Positions 49,676 to 62,929 of a DNA stretch of 64,000 bases are shown here, one piece after another. Each line of letters opens with the position of its first letter. The first letter of the stretch is position 1. Source of the DNA: Erinaceus europaeus (taxonomy: Eukaryota > Chordata > Mammalia > Eulipotyphla > Erinaceidae); NCBI RefSeq assembly GCF_950295315.1, contig NC_080181.1, forward strand, positions 35,927,375-35,991,374, read 5' to 3'. Position numbers and translations under genes: made by a program. Under the pieces are notes generated by a model that worked only from the letters and a program-made list of their open reading frames with translations, made no database searches and was not told the origin of the DNA.

Positions 49676-52315
49676 AACATCCCTGGATTTACTTGATAAG
49701 GCGATATGACCTGCCGAGTTTTGGATCCTCATTTTCCTGAGTATCACTCCTGGAGACAGTGTCATGACACGACACAAGGAGATCTCTGGTATCAGAGAGC
49801 GCCTGGAACAGCAGCTGGGGCTCTAGTGCCAGGGCAGGAGCAACTTCCCATCCACCCTCCACGGAGTCCACCTGCCTGCATTTTGGTCCTTTTCCCTCCA
49901 AAAATGATTTTTCCCTTTTTTCACTGAGAAACAGGCAGCAGACTGGTTACCCAAGCAGGGGGAAAAAAAATAAAAAAGCCTTTTTTTTTTTTTTTTTTTT
50001 TTTTAACCGTACTGCATGACCATCTTCTGGGAAGTATAGGTTTTGAACCTGAAAACTCTGTCTGTCTGTCTGTGTCCTAGTCCACAGAAAGAGCCACTAG
50101 CCCAGCCAGATGTCGTGCTCAGAATAGGGTGTTTTTGCCACTCATAGGCCTGCACAGTGCACTAGGGATTGGACAGCCTGAGACCCAAATGTTACATTGT
50201 AGATGGATTGTTTGCAGTTCTTGCTCCCCAGGACATTGGACAGTCTCAACTCCCCTACAGCCAGAAAAAAAGACTCTTGACAGCCTTAGAGCAAATGGAG
50301 TGGCAGGGAGATGGGAGAGTGTTGCATGTGTGGGCTGCTCATGCCCAGGTGTCTGTGGGGGGCCATGGCAGAGGCTGTAAGGGGGCAAGGGGGCAGAAGG
50401 AGACTGGTTGAGAGGCAGACTGCAGGCAGGGGAGCCCCTGAGGGTTTGCAGTGCTGTGTGTGGGTGTGGTGGCAGGGGGTTAGGGCAGGTCCCCCTGCTG
50501 GATGGTGAGATGGCAGCTGGGCTGGCCCAGGTAACCCAGGGCTGAAGGGAAGCAGCAGGGTGGCAGGAAAGTAGCGCAGGGAGGCACACAGTAGATGTTA
50601 GTTGGGGAGCTGGGGAACAGGGGGCAAGGGGAAAGAGGGCATCCTTGAGGAAGTGTCTGGTCTAGAGAGTGGGGGGAGCTGGAGGCATGGAAGGTCCCAG
50701 GAATCAGGGACTGACAGGACCAGATACCTGCACCCACCCACTGGATAGAAGCTGCAGCAGCCAGAGCAGATGCCCAAAGTGAGTCCCTTTGAGGATGAGG
50801 AAGTTGAGGAGAAGGTGAAGGAAGAGGAGGAGGAGGAGGAGGAGGAGGAGGAGGAGGAGGAGGAGGAGGGGAAGGAGGGCAGCTGTCAGTAGGCAATGGT
50901 ATTAATAGAGGCCTCCACTATGGAGGCATGTGTCCAGGCAGTCACCCACCCAACCTCAGGGGCAGCTCAGGGCACCCAGGGACCTGGTGTGGGTATCTCT
51001 GGGGGGGGGGACTGTCAGTCAGTCAGCAGGACTGTGTGTAAGTGCACATGGTGGGACAGGGGCCTGGCGGCCCTTGGCCCCCAGCCCTGGGCTGTCAGAT
51101 GCCTGCCCCGTGGCCAGACACCCCCCACTCTGCCCATAGCCCCTCGGCCCGGCCCACCTGCTCCTGTTTTGGCCTTGGGCTCTGGCTCTGGTGGCTGGCC
51201 ACCACCAGTTTTGGCCTGGGGCTCTGTGTCTGGTGGCTGGCCACCACCCCTCAGGTCAAGTTAAGGTTCGGGGTCATGGCTGCTGGTCCACTGGATGGGC
51301 AGGGTCCCCGCTACCTAGCAACCGCAGGAGCCATCTGTGATGTCCTAGCCCCCGGCATTGTGTGCTGGCCACACTGGCACTGGGCAGCCCACCTGCCCTG
51401 CCACTAGGTCAGGCAGCAGCGCCCAGACGCCAGGGCCCTGGCACACAGGGACGGAAGGATAGGAAGACAGTGCTGACCGACGAGGGACCTCAGGGCTGGC
51501 AGCCAAGAGAAGAAAGAAGGAGGTGTACCCGGGATCCAGGGAGCCCAGGCCAGAGCTGCCTGCATGCCTGCCTGCCTTCCTGGATGTCTGTATGCTGCCT
51601 ATGTCCAGGTAGGTTTCTCAGGTCCCCTCCACTCCTGTCCTCTCCTGTCCTCTCCTCTCCTCTCCATCCTTTCCCCTCTCCGCTCCTCTGCACCTTGCTT
51701 CTCTCCTCTTGTCTGTCCTCTCTTCCGGGTGCCCTGCTCACCAGCTCCAGCACTCGTGAAGGTTCTCCAGTGACCGCTGCTTGCAACCCCTTCCACCCCC
51801 TCCCTTCCCTGATGTGACCCAGCTCACAGGGTCACCGGCTCACCCCACCCACACCCACACCCGCCAACACATTCCCTGGTTCAGCCCCACTGCCCTATTC
51901 AGCCGAACTGGCTCCTTTGCAACCTACCTGTGCAGCGTTGATTGTCTTCATCATTCAAGGAGAGACCTCCTTTTGTACTTAGCTTGGTTGACTGGTGGAT
52001 GGATGGATGATGGATGGATGGATGGATGGATGGATGGATGGATGGATGGATGGACACGTCAATGGATTGGTATTGTACAGGCAAAGCACCATCTATAGGG
52101 GTAGCTGAGACCGCTGGTTTCAGAGCTCTAGTCTGCTGTCAAATGTAAAGCATTAATTTATCAATAACAAAATTGAATAAGTACATAAATAAATAAATAT
52201 AAAAACTGGGTTAAAACATACATGGCGTCTTTGCCTTTCTGAATATGGTTGCTGTGAGGATCTTAACAAGGAAAGCAGTGTCCTGAGTAGCCCCTTGAAA
52301 TAGTGGAATATTTCA

Positions 52316-52563
52316 TTTTCCTTTCTTTTTCTTTTTCTTTTTCTTCTTTTACTTTCTATGTTCTTGATTATTTATTGGAATAAATGGTCAGGAGTTGAGA
52401 GGGAATGGAGGCACAGAGAGTTTGAGACACAGAGAGACACCTGCAGCACTTCTGCACCACTTGTAAAGATTTCCACCGGCAGTTGGGGACCAGGGTCTTG
52501 AAGCCCAGTCCTCCTGCACTGTCACCTGAGTGCTTACCTGGGTGTGGCACCACCTGGTACCCT
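52316..52563 (-). mobile_element. SINE-1 (copy 16)
   Basis: Reference form. Confidence 0.85.
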
Positions 52564-52705
52564 TGATGGGACACTTTTTTTTAGCAATGGAAAGAAATTC
52601 TCGTGGCAAGGTAATAAATAAATGAAGAAATAAATAAAAGTGCATTGACATTAACTCAGTGGAAACACACAGGGACATATACATGTCTGCTACCTGTATT
52701 ACTAA

Positions 52706-53079
52706 TTCATTTATTTATTGATTGCCTCAAGGGCTTATTGCCACAGCTCAGTGCCTGCGCCACCAATAATCCACAGCTCCTGCACTCCATATGTTCCCCT
52801 TTCGCTGCCCTTGTTGCTTGGTCACTGTGGTGGTGGTTATTGTTGTTGTTGTTGTTGTTGTTGTTGCTGTTGTTACTGACCTTGAATCTGACAGAGAAAA
52901 AAGGAGAGAGGAGGGGAAATACAGAGTGGGGGGAGAAAGATAGAGCCCCTAAACACCTGCTTCACCCCCTTAAAGCGACTTCCCTGCAGGTGGGGGTCTG
53001 GGGGCCAGACCCCAGATCCTCCCACCTGTCCCCTCTTTTCGCGAGCGCCACAAGCCCTTAACCCTCTGACACCCCGCCA
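52706..53079 (-). mobile_element. SINE-2 (copy 16)
   Basis: TTTATTGATT tail form; private C at 53073 in the head. Confidence 0.85.
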
Positions 53080-55703
53080 AACATCCCTGGATTTACTTGA
53101 TAAGGCGATATGACCTGCCGAGTTTTGGATCCTCATTTTCCTGAGTATCACTCCTGGAGACAGTGTCATGACACGACACAAGGAGATCTCTGGTATCAGA
53201 GAGCGCCTGGAACAGCAGCTGGGGCTCTAGTGCCAGGGCAGGAGCAACTTCCCATCCACCCTCCACGGAGTCCACCTGCCTGCATTTTGGTCCTTTTCCC
53301 TCCAAAAATGATTTTTCCCTTTTTTCACTGAGAAACAGGCAGCAGACTGGTTACCCAAGCAGGGGGAAAAAAAATAAAAAAGCCTTTTTTTTTTTTTTTT
53401 TTTAACCGTACTGCATGACCATCTTCTGGGAAGTATAGGTTTTGAACCTGAAAACTCTGTCTGTCTGTCTGTGTCCTAGTCCACAGAAAGAGCCACTAGC
53501 CCAGCCAGATGTCGTGCTCAGAATAGGGTGTTTTTGCCACTCATAGGCCTGCACAGTGCACTAGGGATTGGACAGCCTGAGACCCAAATGTTACATTGTA
53601 GATGGATTGTTTGCAGTTCTTGCTCCCCAGGACATTGGACAGTCTCAACTCCCCTACAGCCAGAAAAAAAGACTCTTGACAGCCTTAGAGCAAATGGAGT
53701 GGCAGGGAGATGGGAGAGTGTTGCATGTGTGGGCTGCTCATGCCCAGGTGTCTGTGGGGGGCCATGGCAGAGGCTGTAAGGGGGCAAGGGGGCAGAAGGA
53801 GACTGGTTGAGAGGCAGACTGCAGGCAGGGGAGCCCCTGAGGGTTTGCAGTGCTGTGTGTGGGTGTGGTGGCAGGGGGTTAGGGCAGGTCCCCCTGCTGG
53901 ATGGTGAGATGGCAGCTGGGCTGGCCCAGGTAACCCAGGGCTGAAGGGAAGCAGCAGGGTGGCAGGAAAGTAGCGCAGGGAGGCACACAGTAGATGTTAG
54001 TTGGGGAGCTGGGGAACAGGGGGCAAGGGGAAAGAGGGCATCCTTGAGGAAGTGTCTGGTCTAGAGAGTGGGGGGAGCTGGAGGCATGGAAGGTCCCAGG
54101 AATCAGGGACTGACAGGACCAGATACCTGCACCCACCCACTGGATAGAAGCTGCAGCAGCCAGAGCAGATGCCCAAAGTGAGTCCCTCTGAGGATGAGGA
54201 AGTTGAGGAGGAGGTGAAGGAAGAGGAGGAGGAGGAGGAGGAGGAGGAGGAGGAGGAGGAGGAGGGGAAGGAGGGCAGCTGTCAGTAGGCAATGGTATTA
54301 ATAGAGGCCTCCACTATGGAGGCATGTGTCCAGGCAGTCACCCACCCAACCTCAGGGGCAGCTCAGGGCACCCAGGGACCTGGTGTGGGTATCTCTGGGG
54401 GGGGGGACTGTCAGTCAGTCAGCAGGACTGTGTGTAAGTGCACATGGTGGGACAGGGGCCTGGCGGCCCTTGGCCCCCAGCCCTGGGCTGTCAGATGCCT
54501 GCCCCGTGGCCAGACACCCCCCACTCTGCCCATAGCCCCTAGGCCCGGCCCACCTGCTCCTGTTTTGGCCTTGGGCTCTGGCTCTGGTGGCTGGCCACCA
54601 CCAGTTTTGGCCTGGGGCTCTGGGTCTGGTGGCTGGCCACCACCCCTCAGGTCAAGTTAAGGTTCGGGGTCATGGCTGCTGGTCCACTGGATGGGCAGGG
54701 TCCCCGCTATCTAGCAACCGCAGGAGCCATCTGTGATGTCCTAGCCCCCGGCATTGTGTGCTGGCCACACTGGCACTGGGCAGCCCACCTGCCCTGCCAC
54801 TAGGTCAGGCAGCAGCGCCCAGACGCCAGGGCCCTGGCACACAGGGACGGAAGGATAGGAAGACAGTGCTGACCGACGAGGGACCTCAGGGCTGGCAGCC
54901 AAGAGAAGAAAGAAGGAGGTGTACCCGGGATCCAGGGAGCCCAGGCCAGAGCTGCCTGCATGCCTGCCTGCCTTCCTGGATGTCTGTATGCTGCCTATGT
55001 CCAGGTAGGTTTCTCAGGTCCCCTCCACTCCTGGCCTCTCCTGTCCTCTCCTCTCCTCTCCATACTTTCCCCTCTCCGCTCCTCTGCACCTTGCTTCTCT
55101 CCTCTTGTCTGTCCTCTCTTCCGGGTGCCCTGCTCACCAGCTCCAGCACTCGTGAAGGTTCTCCAGTGACCGCTGCTTGCAACCCCTTCCACCCCCTCCC
55201 TTCCCTGATGTGACCCAGCTCACAGGGTCACCGGCTCACCCCACCCACACCCACACCCGCCAACACATTCCCTGGTTCAGCCCCACTGCCCTATTCAGCC
55301 GAACTGGCTCCTTTGCAACCTACCTGTGCAGCGTTGATTGTCTTCATCATTCAAGGAGAGACCTCCTTTTGTACTTAGCTTGGTTGACTGGTGGATGGAT
55401 GGATGATGGATGGATGGATGGATGGATGGATGGATGGACACGTCAATGGATTGGTATTGTACAGGCAAAGCACCATCTATAGGGGTAGCTGAGACCGCTG
55501 GTTTCAGAGCTCTAGTCTGCTGTCAAATGTAAAGCATTAATTTATCAATAACAAAATTGAATAAGTACATAAATAAATAAATAAATATAAAAACTGGGTT
55601 AAAACATACATGGCGTCTTTGCCTTTCTGAATATGGTTGCTGTGAGGATCTTAACAAGGAAAGCAGTGTCCTGAGTAGCCCCTTGAAATAGTGGAATATT
55701 TCA

Positions 55704-55951
55704 TTTTCCTTTCTTTTTCTTTTTCTTTTTCTTCTTTTACTTTCTATGTTCTTGATTATTTATTGCAATAAATGGTCAGGAGTTGAGAGGGAATGGAGGC
55801 ACAGAGAGTTTGAGACACAGAGAGACACCTGCAGCACTTCTGCACCACTTGTAAAGATTTCCACCGGCAGTTGGGGACCAGGGTCTTGAAGCCCAGTCCT
55901 CCTGCACTGTCACCTGAGTGCTTACCTGGGTGTGGCACCACCTGGTACCCT
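55704..55951 (-). mobile_element. SINE-1 (copy 17)
   Basis: C at 55766 (TTGCAATAAA), shared with copy 15. Confidence 0.85.
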
Positions 55952-56093
55952 TGATGGGACACTTTTTTTTAGCAATGGAAAGAAATTCTCGTGGCAAGGT
56001 AATAAATAAATGAAGAAATAAATAAAAGTGCATTGACATTAACTCAGTGGAAACACACAGGGACATATACATGTCTGCTACCTGTATTACTAA

Positions 56094-56467
56094 TTCATTT
56101 ATTTATTAATTGCCTCAAGGGCTTATTGCCACAGCTCAGTGCCTGCGCCACCAATAATCCACAGCTCCTGCACTCCATATGTTCCCCTTTCGCTGCCCTT
56201 GTTGCTTGGTCACTGTGGTGGTGGTTATTGTTGTTGTTGTTGTTGTTGTTGTTGCTGTTGTTACTGACCTTGAATCTGACAGAGAAAAAAGGAGAGAGGA
56301 GGGGAAATACAGAGTGGGGGGAGAAAGATAGAGCCCCTAAACACCTGCTTCACCCCCTTAAAGCGACTTCCCTGCAGGTGGGGGTCTGGGGGCCAGACCC
56401 CAGATCCTCCCACCTGTCCCCTCTTTTCGCGAGCGCCACAAGCCCTTAACCCTCTGACACACCGCCA
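56094..56467 (-). mobile_element. SINE-2 (copy 17)
   Basis: TTTATTAATT tail form, unlike copies 16 and 18. Confidence 0.85.
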
Positions 56468-56769
56468 AACATCCCTGGATTTACTTGATAAGGCGATATG
56501 ACCTGCCGAGTTTTGGATCCTCATTTTCCTGAGTATCACTCCTGGAGACAGTGTCATGACACGACACAAGGAGATCTCTGGTATCAGAGAGCGCCTGGAA
56601 CAGCAGCTGGGGCTCTAGTGCCAGGGCAGGAGCAACTTCCCATCCACCCTCCACGGAGTCCACCTGCCTGCATTTTGGTCCTTTTCCCTCCAAAAAAGAT
56701 TTTTCCCTTTTTTCACTGAGAAACAGGCAGCAGACTGGTTACCCAAGCAGGGGGAAAAAAAATAAAAAA

Positions 56770-56804
<35 letters not shown>

Positions 56805-57570
56805 GTACTGCATGACCATCTTCTGGGAAGTATAGGTTTTGAACCTGAAAACTCTGTCTGTCTGTCTGTGTCCTAGTCCACAGAAAGAGCCACTAGCCCA
56901 GCCAGATGTCGTGCTCAGAACAGGGTGTTTTGGCCACTCATAGGCCTGCACAGTGCACTAGGGATTGGACAGCCTGAGACCCAAATGTTACATTGTAGAT
57001 GGATTGTTTGCAGTTCTTGCTCCCCAGGACATTGGACAGTCTCAACTCCCCTACAGCCAGAAAAAAGACTCTTGACAGCCTTAGAGCAAATGGAGTGGCA
57101 GGGAGATGGGAGAGTGTTGCATGTGTGGGCTGCTCATGCCCAGGTGTCTGTGGGGGGCCATGGCAGAGGCTGTAAGGGGGCAAGGGGGCAGAAGGAGACT
57201 GGTTGAGAGGCAGACTGCAGGCAGGGGAGCCCCTGAGGGTTTGCAGTGCTGTGTGTGGGTGTGGTGGCAGGGGGTTAGGGCAGGTCCCCCTGCTGGATGG
57301 TGAGATGGCAGCTGGGCTGGCCCAGGTCCCCCAGGGCTGAAGGGAAGCAGCAGGGTGGCAGGAAAGTAGCGCAGGCAGGCACACAGTAGATGTTAGTTGG
57401 GGAGCTGGGGAACAGGGGGCAAGGGGAAAGAGGGCATCCTTGAGGAAGTGTCTGGTCTAGAGAGTGGGGGGAGCTGGAGGCATGGAAGGTCCCAGGAATC
57501 AGGGACTGACAGGACCAGATACCTGCACCCACCCACTGGATAGAAGCTGCAGCAGCCAGAGCAGATGCCC

Positions 57571-57586
57571 TGGCTTGCCTGGGCCC
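57571..57586 (+). other. 16-bp segment present only in copies 17-18 (copy 17)
   Basis: TGGCTTGCCTGGGCCC follows GCCC, and the segment itself ends in GCCC. In copies 1-16 the same place reads GCCC directly followed by AAAG. This looks like a deletion between GCCC microhomologies in the other copies, or a gain here. Copy 19 ends before this site. Confidence 0.85.
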
Positions 57587-59111
57587 AGAGTGAGTCCCTC
57601 TGAGGATGAGGAAGTTGAGGAGGAGGTGAAGGAAGAGGAGGAGGAGGAGGAGGAGGAGGAGGAGGAGGAGGAGGAGGGGAAGGAGGGCAGCTGTCAGTAG
57701 GCAATGGTATTAATAGAGGCCTCCACTATGGAGGCATGTGTCCAGGCAGTCACCCACCCAACCTCAGGGGCAGCTCAGGGCACCCAGGGACCTGGTGTGG
57801 GTATCTCTGGGGGGGGGGACGGTCAGTCAGTCAGCAGGACTGTGTGTCAGTGCACATGGTGGGACAGGGGCCTGGCGGCCCTTGGCCCCCAGCCCTGGGC
57901 TGTCAGATGCCTGCCCCGTGGCCAGACACCCCCCACTCTGCCCATAGCCCCTCGGCCCGGCCCACCTGCTCCTGTTTTGGCCTTGGGCTCTGGCTCTGGT
58001 GGCTGGCCACCACCAGTTTTGGCCTGGGGCTCTGGGTCTGGTGGCTGGCCACCACCCCTCAGGTCAAGTTAAGGTTCAGGGTCATGGCTGCTGGTCCACT
58101 GGATGGGCAGGGTCCCCGCTACCTAGCAACCGCAGGAGCCATCTGTGATGTCCTAGCCCCCGGCATTGTGTGCTGGCCACACTGGCACTGGGCAGCCCAC
58201 CTGCCCTGCCACTATGTCAAGCAGCATCGCCCAGACGCCAGGGCCCTGGCACACAGGGACGGAAGGATAGGAAGACAGTGCTGACCGACGAGGGACCTCA
58301 GGGCTGGCAGCCAAGAGAAGAAAGAAGGAGGTGTACCCGGGATCCAGGGAGCCCAGGCCAGAGTTGCCTGCATGCCTGCCTGCCTTCCTGGATATCTGTA
58401 TGCTGCCTATGTCCAGGTAGGTTTCTCAGGTCCCCTCCACTCCTGTCCTCTCCTGTCCTCTCCTCTCCTCTCCATCCTTTCCCCTCTCCGCTCCTCTGCA
58501 CCTTGCTTCTCTCCTCTTGTCTGTCCTCTCTTCCGGGTGCCCTGCTCACCAGCTCCAGCACTCGTGAAGGTTCTCCAGTGACCGCTGCTTGCAACCCCTT
58601 CCACCCCCTCCCTTCCCTGATGTGACCCAGCTCACAGGGTCACCGGCTCACCCCATCCACACCCACACCCGCCAACACATTCCCTGGTTCAGCCCCACTG
58701 CCCTATTCAGCCGAACTGGCTCCTTTGCAACCTACCTGTGCAGCGTTGATTGTCTTCATCATTCAAGGAGAGACCTCCTGTTGTACTTAGCTTGGTTGAC
58801 TGGTGGATGGATGGATGATGGATGGATGGATGGATGGATGGATGGACACGTCAATGGATTGGTAATGTACAGGCAAAGCACCATCTATAGGGGTAGCTGA
58901 GACCGCTGGTTTCAGAGCTCTAGTCTGCTGTCAAATGTAAAGCATTAATTTATCAATAACAAAATTGAATAAGTACATAAATAAATAAATAAATATAAAA
59001 ACTGGGTTAAAACATACATGGCGTCTTTGCCTTTCTGAATATGGTTGCTGTGAGGATCTTAACAAGGAAAGCAGTGTCCTGAGTAGCCCCTTGAAATAGT
59101 GGAATATTTCA

Positions 59112-59359
59112 TTTTCCTTTCTTTTTCTTTTTCTTTTTCTTCTTTTACTTTCTATGTTCTTGATTATTTATTGGAATAAATGGTCAGGAGTTGAGAGGGA
59201 ATGGAGGCACAGAGAGTTTGAGACACAGAGAGACACCTGCAGCACTTCTGCACCACTTGTAAAGATTTCCCCCGGCAGTTGGGGACCAGGGTCTTGAAGC
59301 CCAGTCCTCCTGCACTGTCACCTGAGTGCTTACCTGGGTGTGGCACCACCTGGTACCCT
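59112..59359 (-). mobile_element. SINE-1 (copy 18)
   Basis: CCCCCGGCAG variant near 59268, shared with copies 15 and 19. Confidence 0.85.
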
Positions 59360-59501
59360 TGATGGGACACTTTTTTTTAGCAATGGAAAGAAATTCTCGT
59401 GGCAAGGTAATAAATAAATGAAGAAATAAATAAAAGTGCATTGACATTAACTCAGTGGAAACACACAGGGACATATACATGTCTGCTACCTGTATTACTA
59501 A

Positions 59502-59878
59502 TTCATTTATTTATTGATTGCCTCAAGGGCTTATTGCCACAGCTCAGTGCCTGCGCCACCAATAATCCACAGCTCCGGCACTCCATATGTTCCCCTTTCG
59601 CTGCCCTTGTTGCTTGGTCACTGTGGTGGTGGTTATTGTTGTTGTTGTTGTTGTTGTTGTTGCTGTTGTTGTTACTGACCTTGCATCTGACAGAGAAAAA
59701 AGGAGAGAGGAGGGGAAATACAGAGTGGGGGGAGAAAGATAGAGCCCCTAAACACCTGCTTCACCCCCTTAAAGCGACTTCCCTGCAGGTGGGGGTCTGG
59801 GGGCCAGACCCCAGATCCTCCCACCTGTCCCCTCTTTTCGCGAGCGCCACAAGCCCTTAACCCTCTGACACACCGCCA
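59502..59878 (-). mobile_element. SINE-2 (copy 18)
   Basis: One extra TTG step after the CTG, C in TTGCATCTG (shared with copy 19), and a private G in CTCCGGCACTC near 59577. Confidence 0.85.
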
Positions 59879-60179
59879 AACATCCCTGGATTTACTTGAT
59901 AAGGCGATATGACCTGCCGAGTTTTGGATCCTCATTTTCCTGAGTATCACTCCTGGAGACAGTGTCATGACACGACACAAGGAGATCTCTGGTATCAGAG
60001 AGCGCCTGGAACAGCAGCTGGGGCTCTAGTGCCAGGGCAGGAGCAACTTCCCATCCACCCTCCACGGAGTCCACCTGCCTGCATTTTGGTCCTTTTCCCT
60101 CCAAAAAGATTTTTCCCTTTTTTCACTGAGAAACAGGCAGCAGACTGGTTACCCAAGCAGGGGGAAAAAAAATTAAAAA

Positions 60180-60214
<35 letters not shown>

Positions 60215-60980
60215 GTACTGCATGACCATCTTCTGGGAAGTATAGGTTTAGAACCTGAAAACTCTGTCTGTCTGTCTGTGTCCTAGTCCACAGAAAGAGC
60301 CACTAGCCCAGCCAGATGTCGTGCTCAGAACAGGGTGTTTTTGCCACTCATAGGCCTGCACAGTGCACTAGGGATTGGACAGCCTGAGACCCAAATGTTA
60401 CATTGTAGATGGATTGTTTGCAGTTCTTGCTCCCCAGGACATTGGACAGTCTCAACTCCCCTACAGCCAGAAAAAAGACTCTTGACAGCCTTAGAGCAAA
60501 TGGAGTGGCAGGGAGATGGGAGAGTGTTGCATGTGTGGGCTGCTCATGCCCAGGTGTCTGTGGGGGGCCATGGCAGAGGCTGTAAGGGGGCAAGGGGGCA
60601 GAAGGAGACTGGTTGAGAGGCAGACTGCAGGAAGGGGAGCCCCTGAGGGTTTGCAGTGCTGTGTGTGGGTGTGGTGGCAGGGGGTTAGGGCAGGTCCCCC
60701 TGCTGGATGGTGAGATGGCAGCTGGGCTGGCCCAGGTCCCCCAGGGCTGAAGGGAAGCAGCAGGGTGGCAGGAAAGTAGCGCAGGCAGGCACACAGTAGA
60801 TGTTAGTTGGGGAGCTGGGGAACAGGGGGCAAGGGGAAAGAGGGCATCCTTGAGGAAGTGTCTGGTCTAGAGAGTGGGGGGAGCTGGAGGCATGGAAGGT
60901 CCCAGGAATCAGGGACTGACAGGACCAGATACCTGCACCCACCCACTGGATAGAAGCTGCAGCAGCCAGAGCAGACGCCC

Positions 60981-60996
60981 TGGCTTGCCTGGGCCC
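60981..60996 (+). other. 16-bp segment present only in copies 17-18 (copy 18)
   Basis: Identical to the copy-17 segment and at the same place in the unit. The preceding base string is GCAGACGCCC here versus GCAGATGCCC in copy 17. Confidence 0.85.
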
Positions 60997-62539
60997 AGAG
61001 TGAGTCCCTCTGAGGATGAGGAAGTTGAGGAGGAGGTGAAGGAAGAGGAGGAGGAGGAGGAGGAGGAGGAGGAGGAGGAGGAGGAGGAGGAGGGGAAGGA
61101 GGGCAGCTGTCAGTAGGCAATGGTATTAATAGAGGCCTCCACTATGGAGGCATGTGTCCAGGCAGTCACCCACCCAACCTCAGGGGCAGCTCAGGGCACC
61201 CAGGGACCTGGTGTGGGTATCTCTGGGGGGGGGGACGGTCAGTCAGTCAGCAGGACTGTGTGTCAGTGCACATGGTGGGACAGGGGCCTGGCGGCCCTTG
61301 GCCCCCAGCCCTGGGCTGTCAGATGCCTGCCCCGTGGCCAGACACCCCCCACTCTGCCCATAGCCCCTCGGCCCGGCCCACCTGCTCCTGTTTTGGCCTT
61401 GGGCTCTGGCTCTGGTGGCTGGCCACCACCAGTTTTGGCCTGGGGCTCTGGGTCTGGTTTCTGGCCACCACCCCTCAGGTCAAGTTAAGGTTCGGGGTCA
61501 TGGCTGCTTGTCCACTGGATGGGCAGGGTCCCCGCTACCTAGCAACCGCAGGAGCCATCTGTGATGTCCTAGCCCCCGGCATTGTGTGCTGGCCACACTG
61601 GCACTGGGCAGCCCACCTGCCCTGCCACTAGGTCAAGCAGCAGCGCCCAGACGCCAGGGCCCTGGCACACAGGGACGGAAGGATAGGAAGACAGTGCTGA
61701 CCGACGAGGGACCTCAGGGCTGGCAGCCAAGAGAAGAAAGAAGGAGGTGTACCCGGGATCCAGGGAGCCCAGACCAGAGTTGCCTGCATGCCTGCCTGCC
61801 TTCCTGGATATCTGTATGCTGCCTATGTCCAGGTAGGTTTCTCAGGTCCCCTCCACTCCTGTCCTCTCCTGTCCTCTCCTCTCCTCTCCATCCTTTCCCC
61901 TCTCCGCTCCTCTGCACCTTGCTTCTCTCCTCTTGTCTGTCCTCTCTTCCGGGTGCCCTGCTCACCAGCTCCAGCACTCGTGAAGGTTCTCCAGTGACCG
62001 CTGCTTGCAACCCCTTCCACCCCCTCCCTTCCCTGATGTGACCCAGCTCACAGGGTCACCGGCTCACCCCATCCACACCCACACCCGCCAACACATTCCC
62101 TGGTTCAGCCCCACTGCCCTATTCAGCCGAACTGGCTCCTTTGCAACCTACCTGTGCAGCGTTGATTGTCTTCATCATTCAAGGAGAGACCTCCTGTTGT
62201 ACTTAGCTTGGTTGACTGGTGGATGGATGGATGATGGATGGATGGATGGATGGATGGATGGATGGATGGATGGACACGTCAATGGATTGGTAATGTACAG
62301 GCAAAGCACCATCTATAGGGGTAGCTGAGACCGCTGGTTTCAGAGCTCTAGTCTGCTGTCAAATGTAAAGCATTAATTTATCAATAACAAAATTGAATAA
62401 GTACATAAATAAATAAATAAATATAAAAACTGGGTTAAAACATACATGGCGTCTTTGCCTTTCTGAATATGGTTGCTGTGAGGATCTTAACAAGGAAAGC
62501 AGTGTCCTGAGTAGCCCCTTGAAATAGTGGAATATTTCA

Positions 62540-62787
62540 TTTTCCTTTCTTTTTCTTTTTCTTTTTCTTCTTTTACTTTCTATGTTCTTGATTATTTATT
62601 GGAATAAATGGTCAGGAGTTGAGAGGGAATGGAGGCACAGAGAGTTTGAGACACAGAGAGACACCTGCAGCACTTCTGCACCACTTGTAAAGATTTCCCC
62701 CGGCAGTTGGGGACCAGGGTCTTGAAGCCCAGTCCTCCTGCACTGTCACCTGAGTGCTTACCTGGGTGTGGCACCACCTGGTACCCT
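62540..62787 (-). mobile_element. SINE-1 (copy 19)
   Basis: CCCCCGGCAG variant near 62697, as in copy 18. Confidence 0.85.
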
Positions 62788-62929
62788 TGATGGGACACTT
62801 TTTTTTAGCAATGGAAAGAAATTCTCGTGGCAAGGTAATAAATAAATGAAGAAATAAATAAAAGTGCATTGACATTAACTCAGTGGAAACACACAGGGAC
62901 ATATACATGTCTGCTACCTGTATTACTAA

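Larger units (their letters stand above)
47492..50895 (+). repeat. Macrosatellite unit, copy 15 (3404 bp)
   Basis: Intermediate type. CGCTACCTAGC and CCCTTTGAGG are as in type A, while AAAAATGAT and the pure poly-T (24) are as in type B. It shares CCCCCGGCAG (near 49068) with copies 18-19 and C at 48974 with copy 17. Private G at 48277 and C at 48598. The GAG block has an AAG step (GAGAAGGTGAAG) near 50809. Confidence 0.97.
50896..54291 (+). repeat. Macrosatellite unit, copy 16 (3396 bp)
   Basis: Intermediate type. CCCCTCGGCCC near 51141 replaces CCCCTAGGCCC, as in copies 18 and 19. CGCTACCTAGC is present. TGGA 3+GAT+10, poly-T 19. Private C at 53073 in the SINE-2 head. Confidence 0.97.
54292..57703 (+). 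repeat. Macrosatellite unit, copy 17 (3412 bp, divergent)
   Basis: First of the divergent block. CTCTGGGTCTGG replaces CTCTGTGTCTGG near 54617. It has poly-T 28, AGAACAGGG near 56918, GGTCCCCCAG near 57326, one A fewer in the A-run near 57061, and a 16-bp extra segment at 57571-57586. Private G at 55034 and A at 55064. TGGA 3+GAT+7. Confidence 0.97.
57704..61119 (+). repeat. Macrosatellite unit, copy 18 (3416 bp, longest)
   Basis: Divergent type. It shares with copy 19 GACGGTCAG, TGTGTCAGTGC, AGAGTTGCC, GATATCTG, CATCCACACC, CCTGTTGTAC, GGTAATGTAC and TTGCATCTG. Private changes near 58215-58227 (TATGTCAAGCAGCATC). One extra TTG in SINE-2, TGGA 3+GAT+6 (the shortest), poly-T 28, and the 16-bp segment at 60981-60996. 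Confidence 0.97.

Noticed and set aside
57736..58284. 182-residue ORF in copy 18, the longest in the window
   Set aside because: It arises because two TAG stops changed by point substitution (CTAGGCC to CTCGGCC, and ACTAGG to ACTATG). It exists in no other copy at this length and has no recognisable domain.
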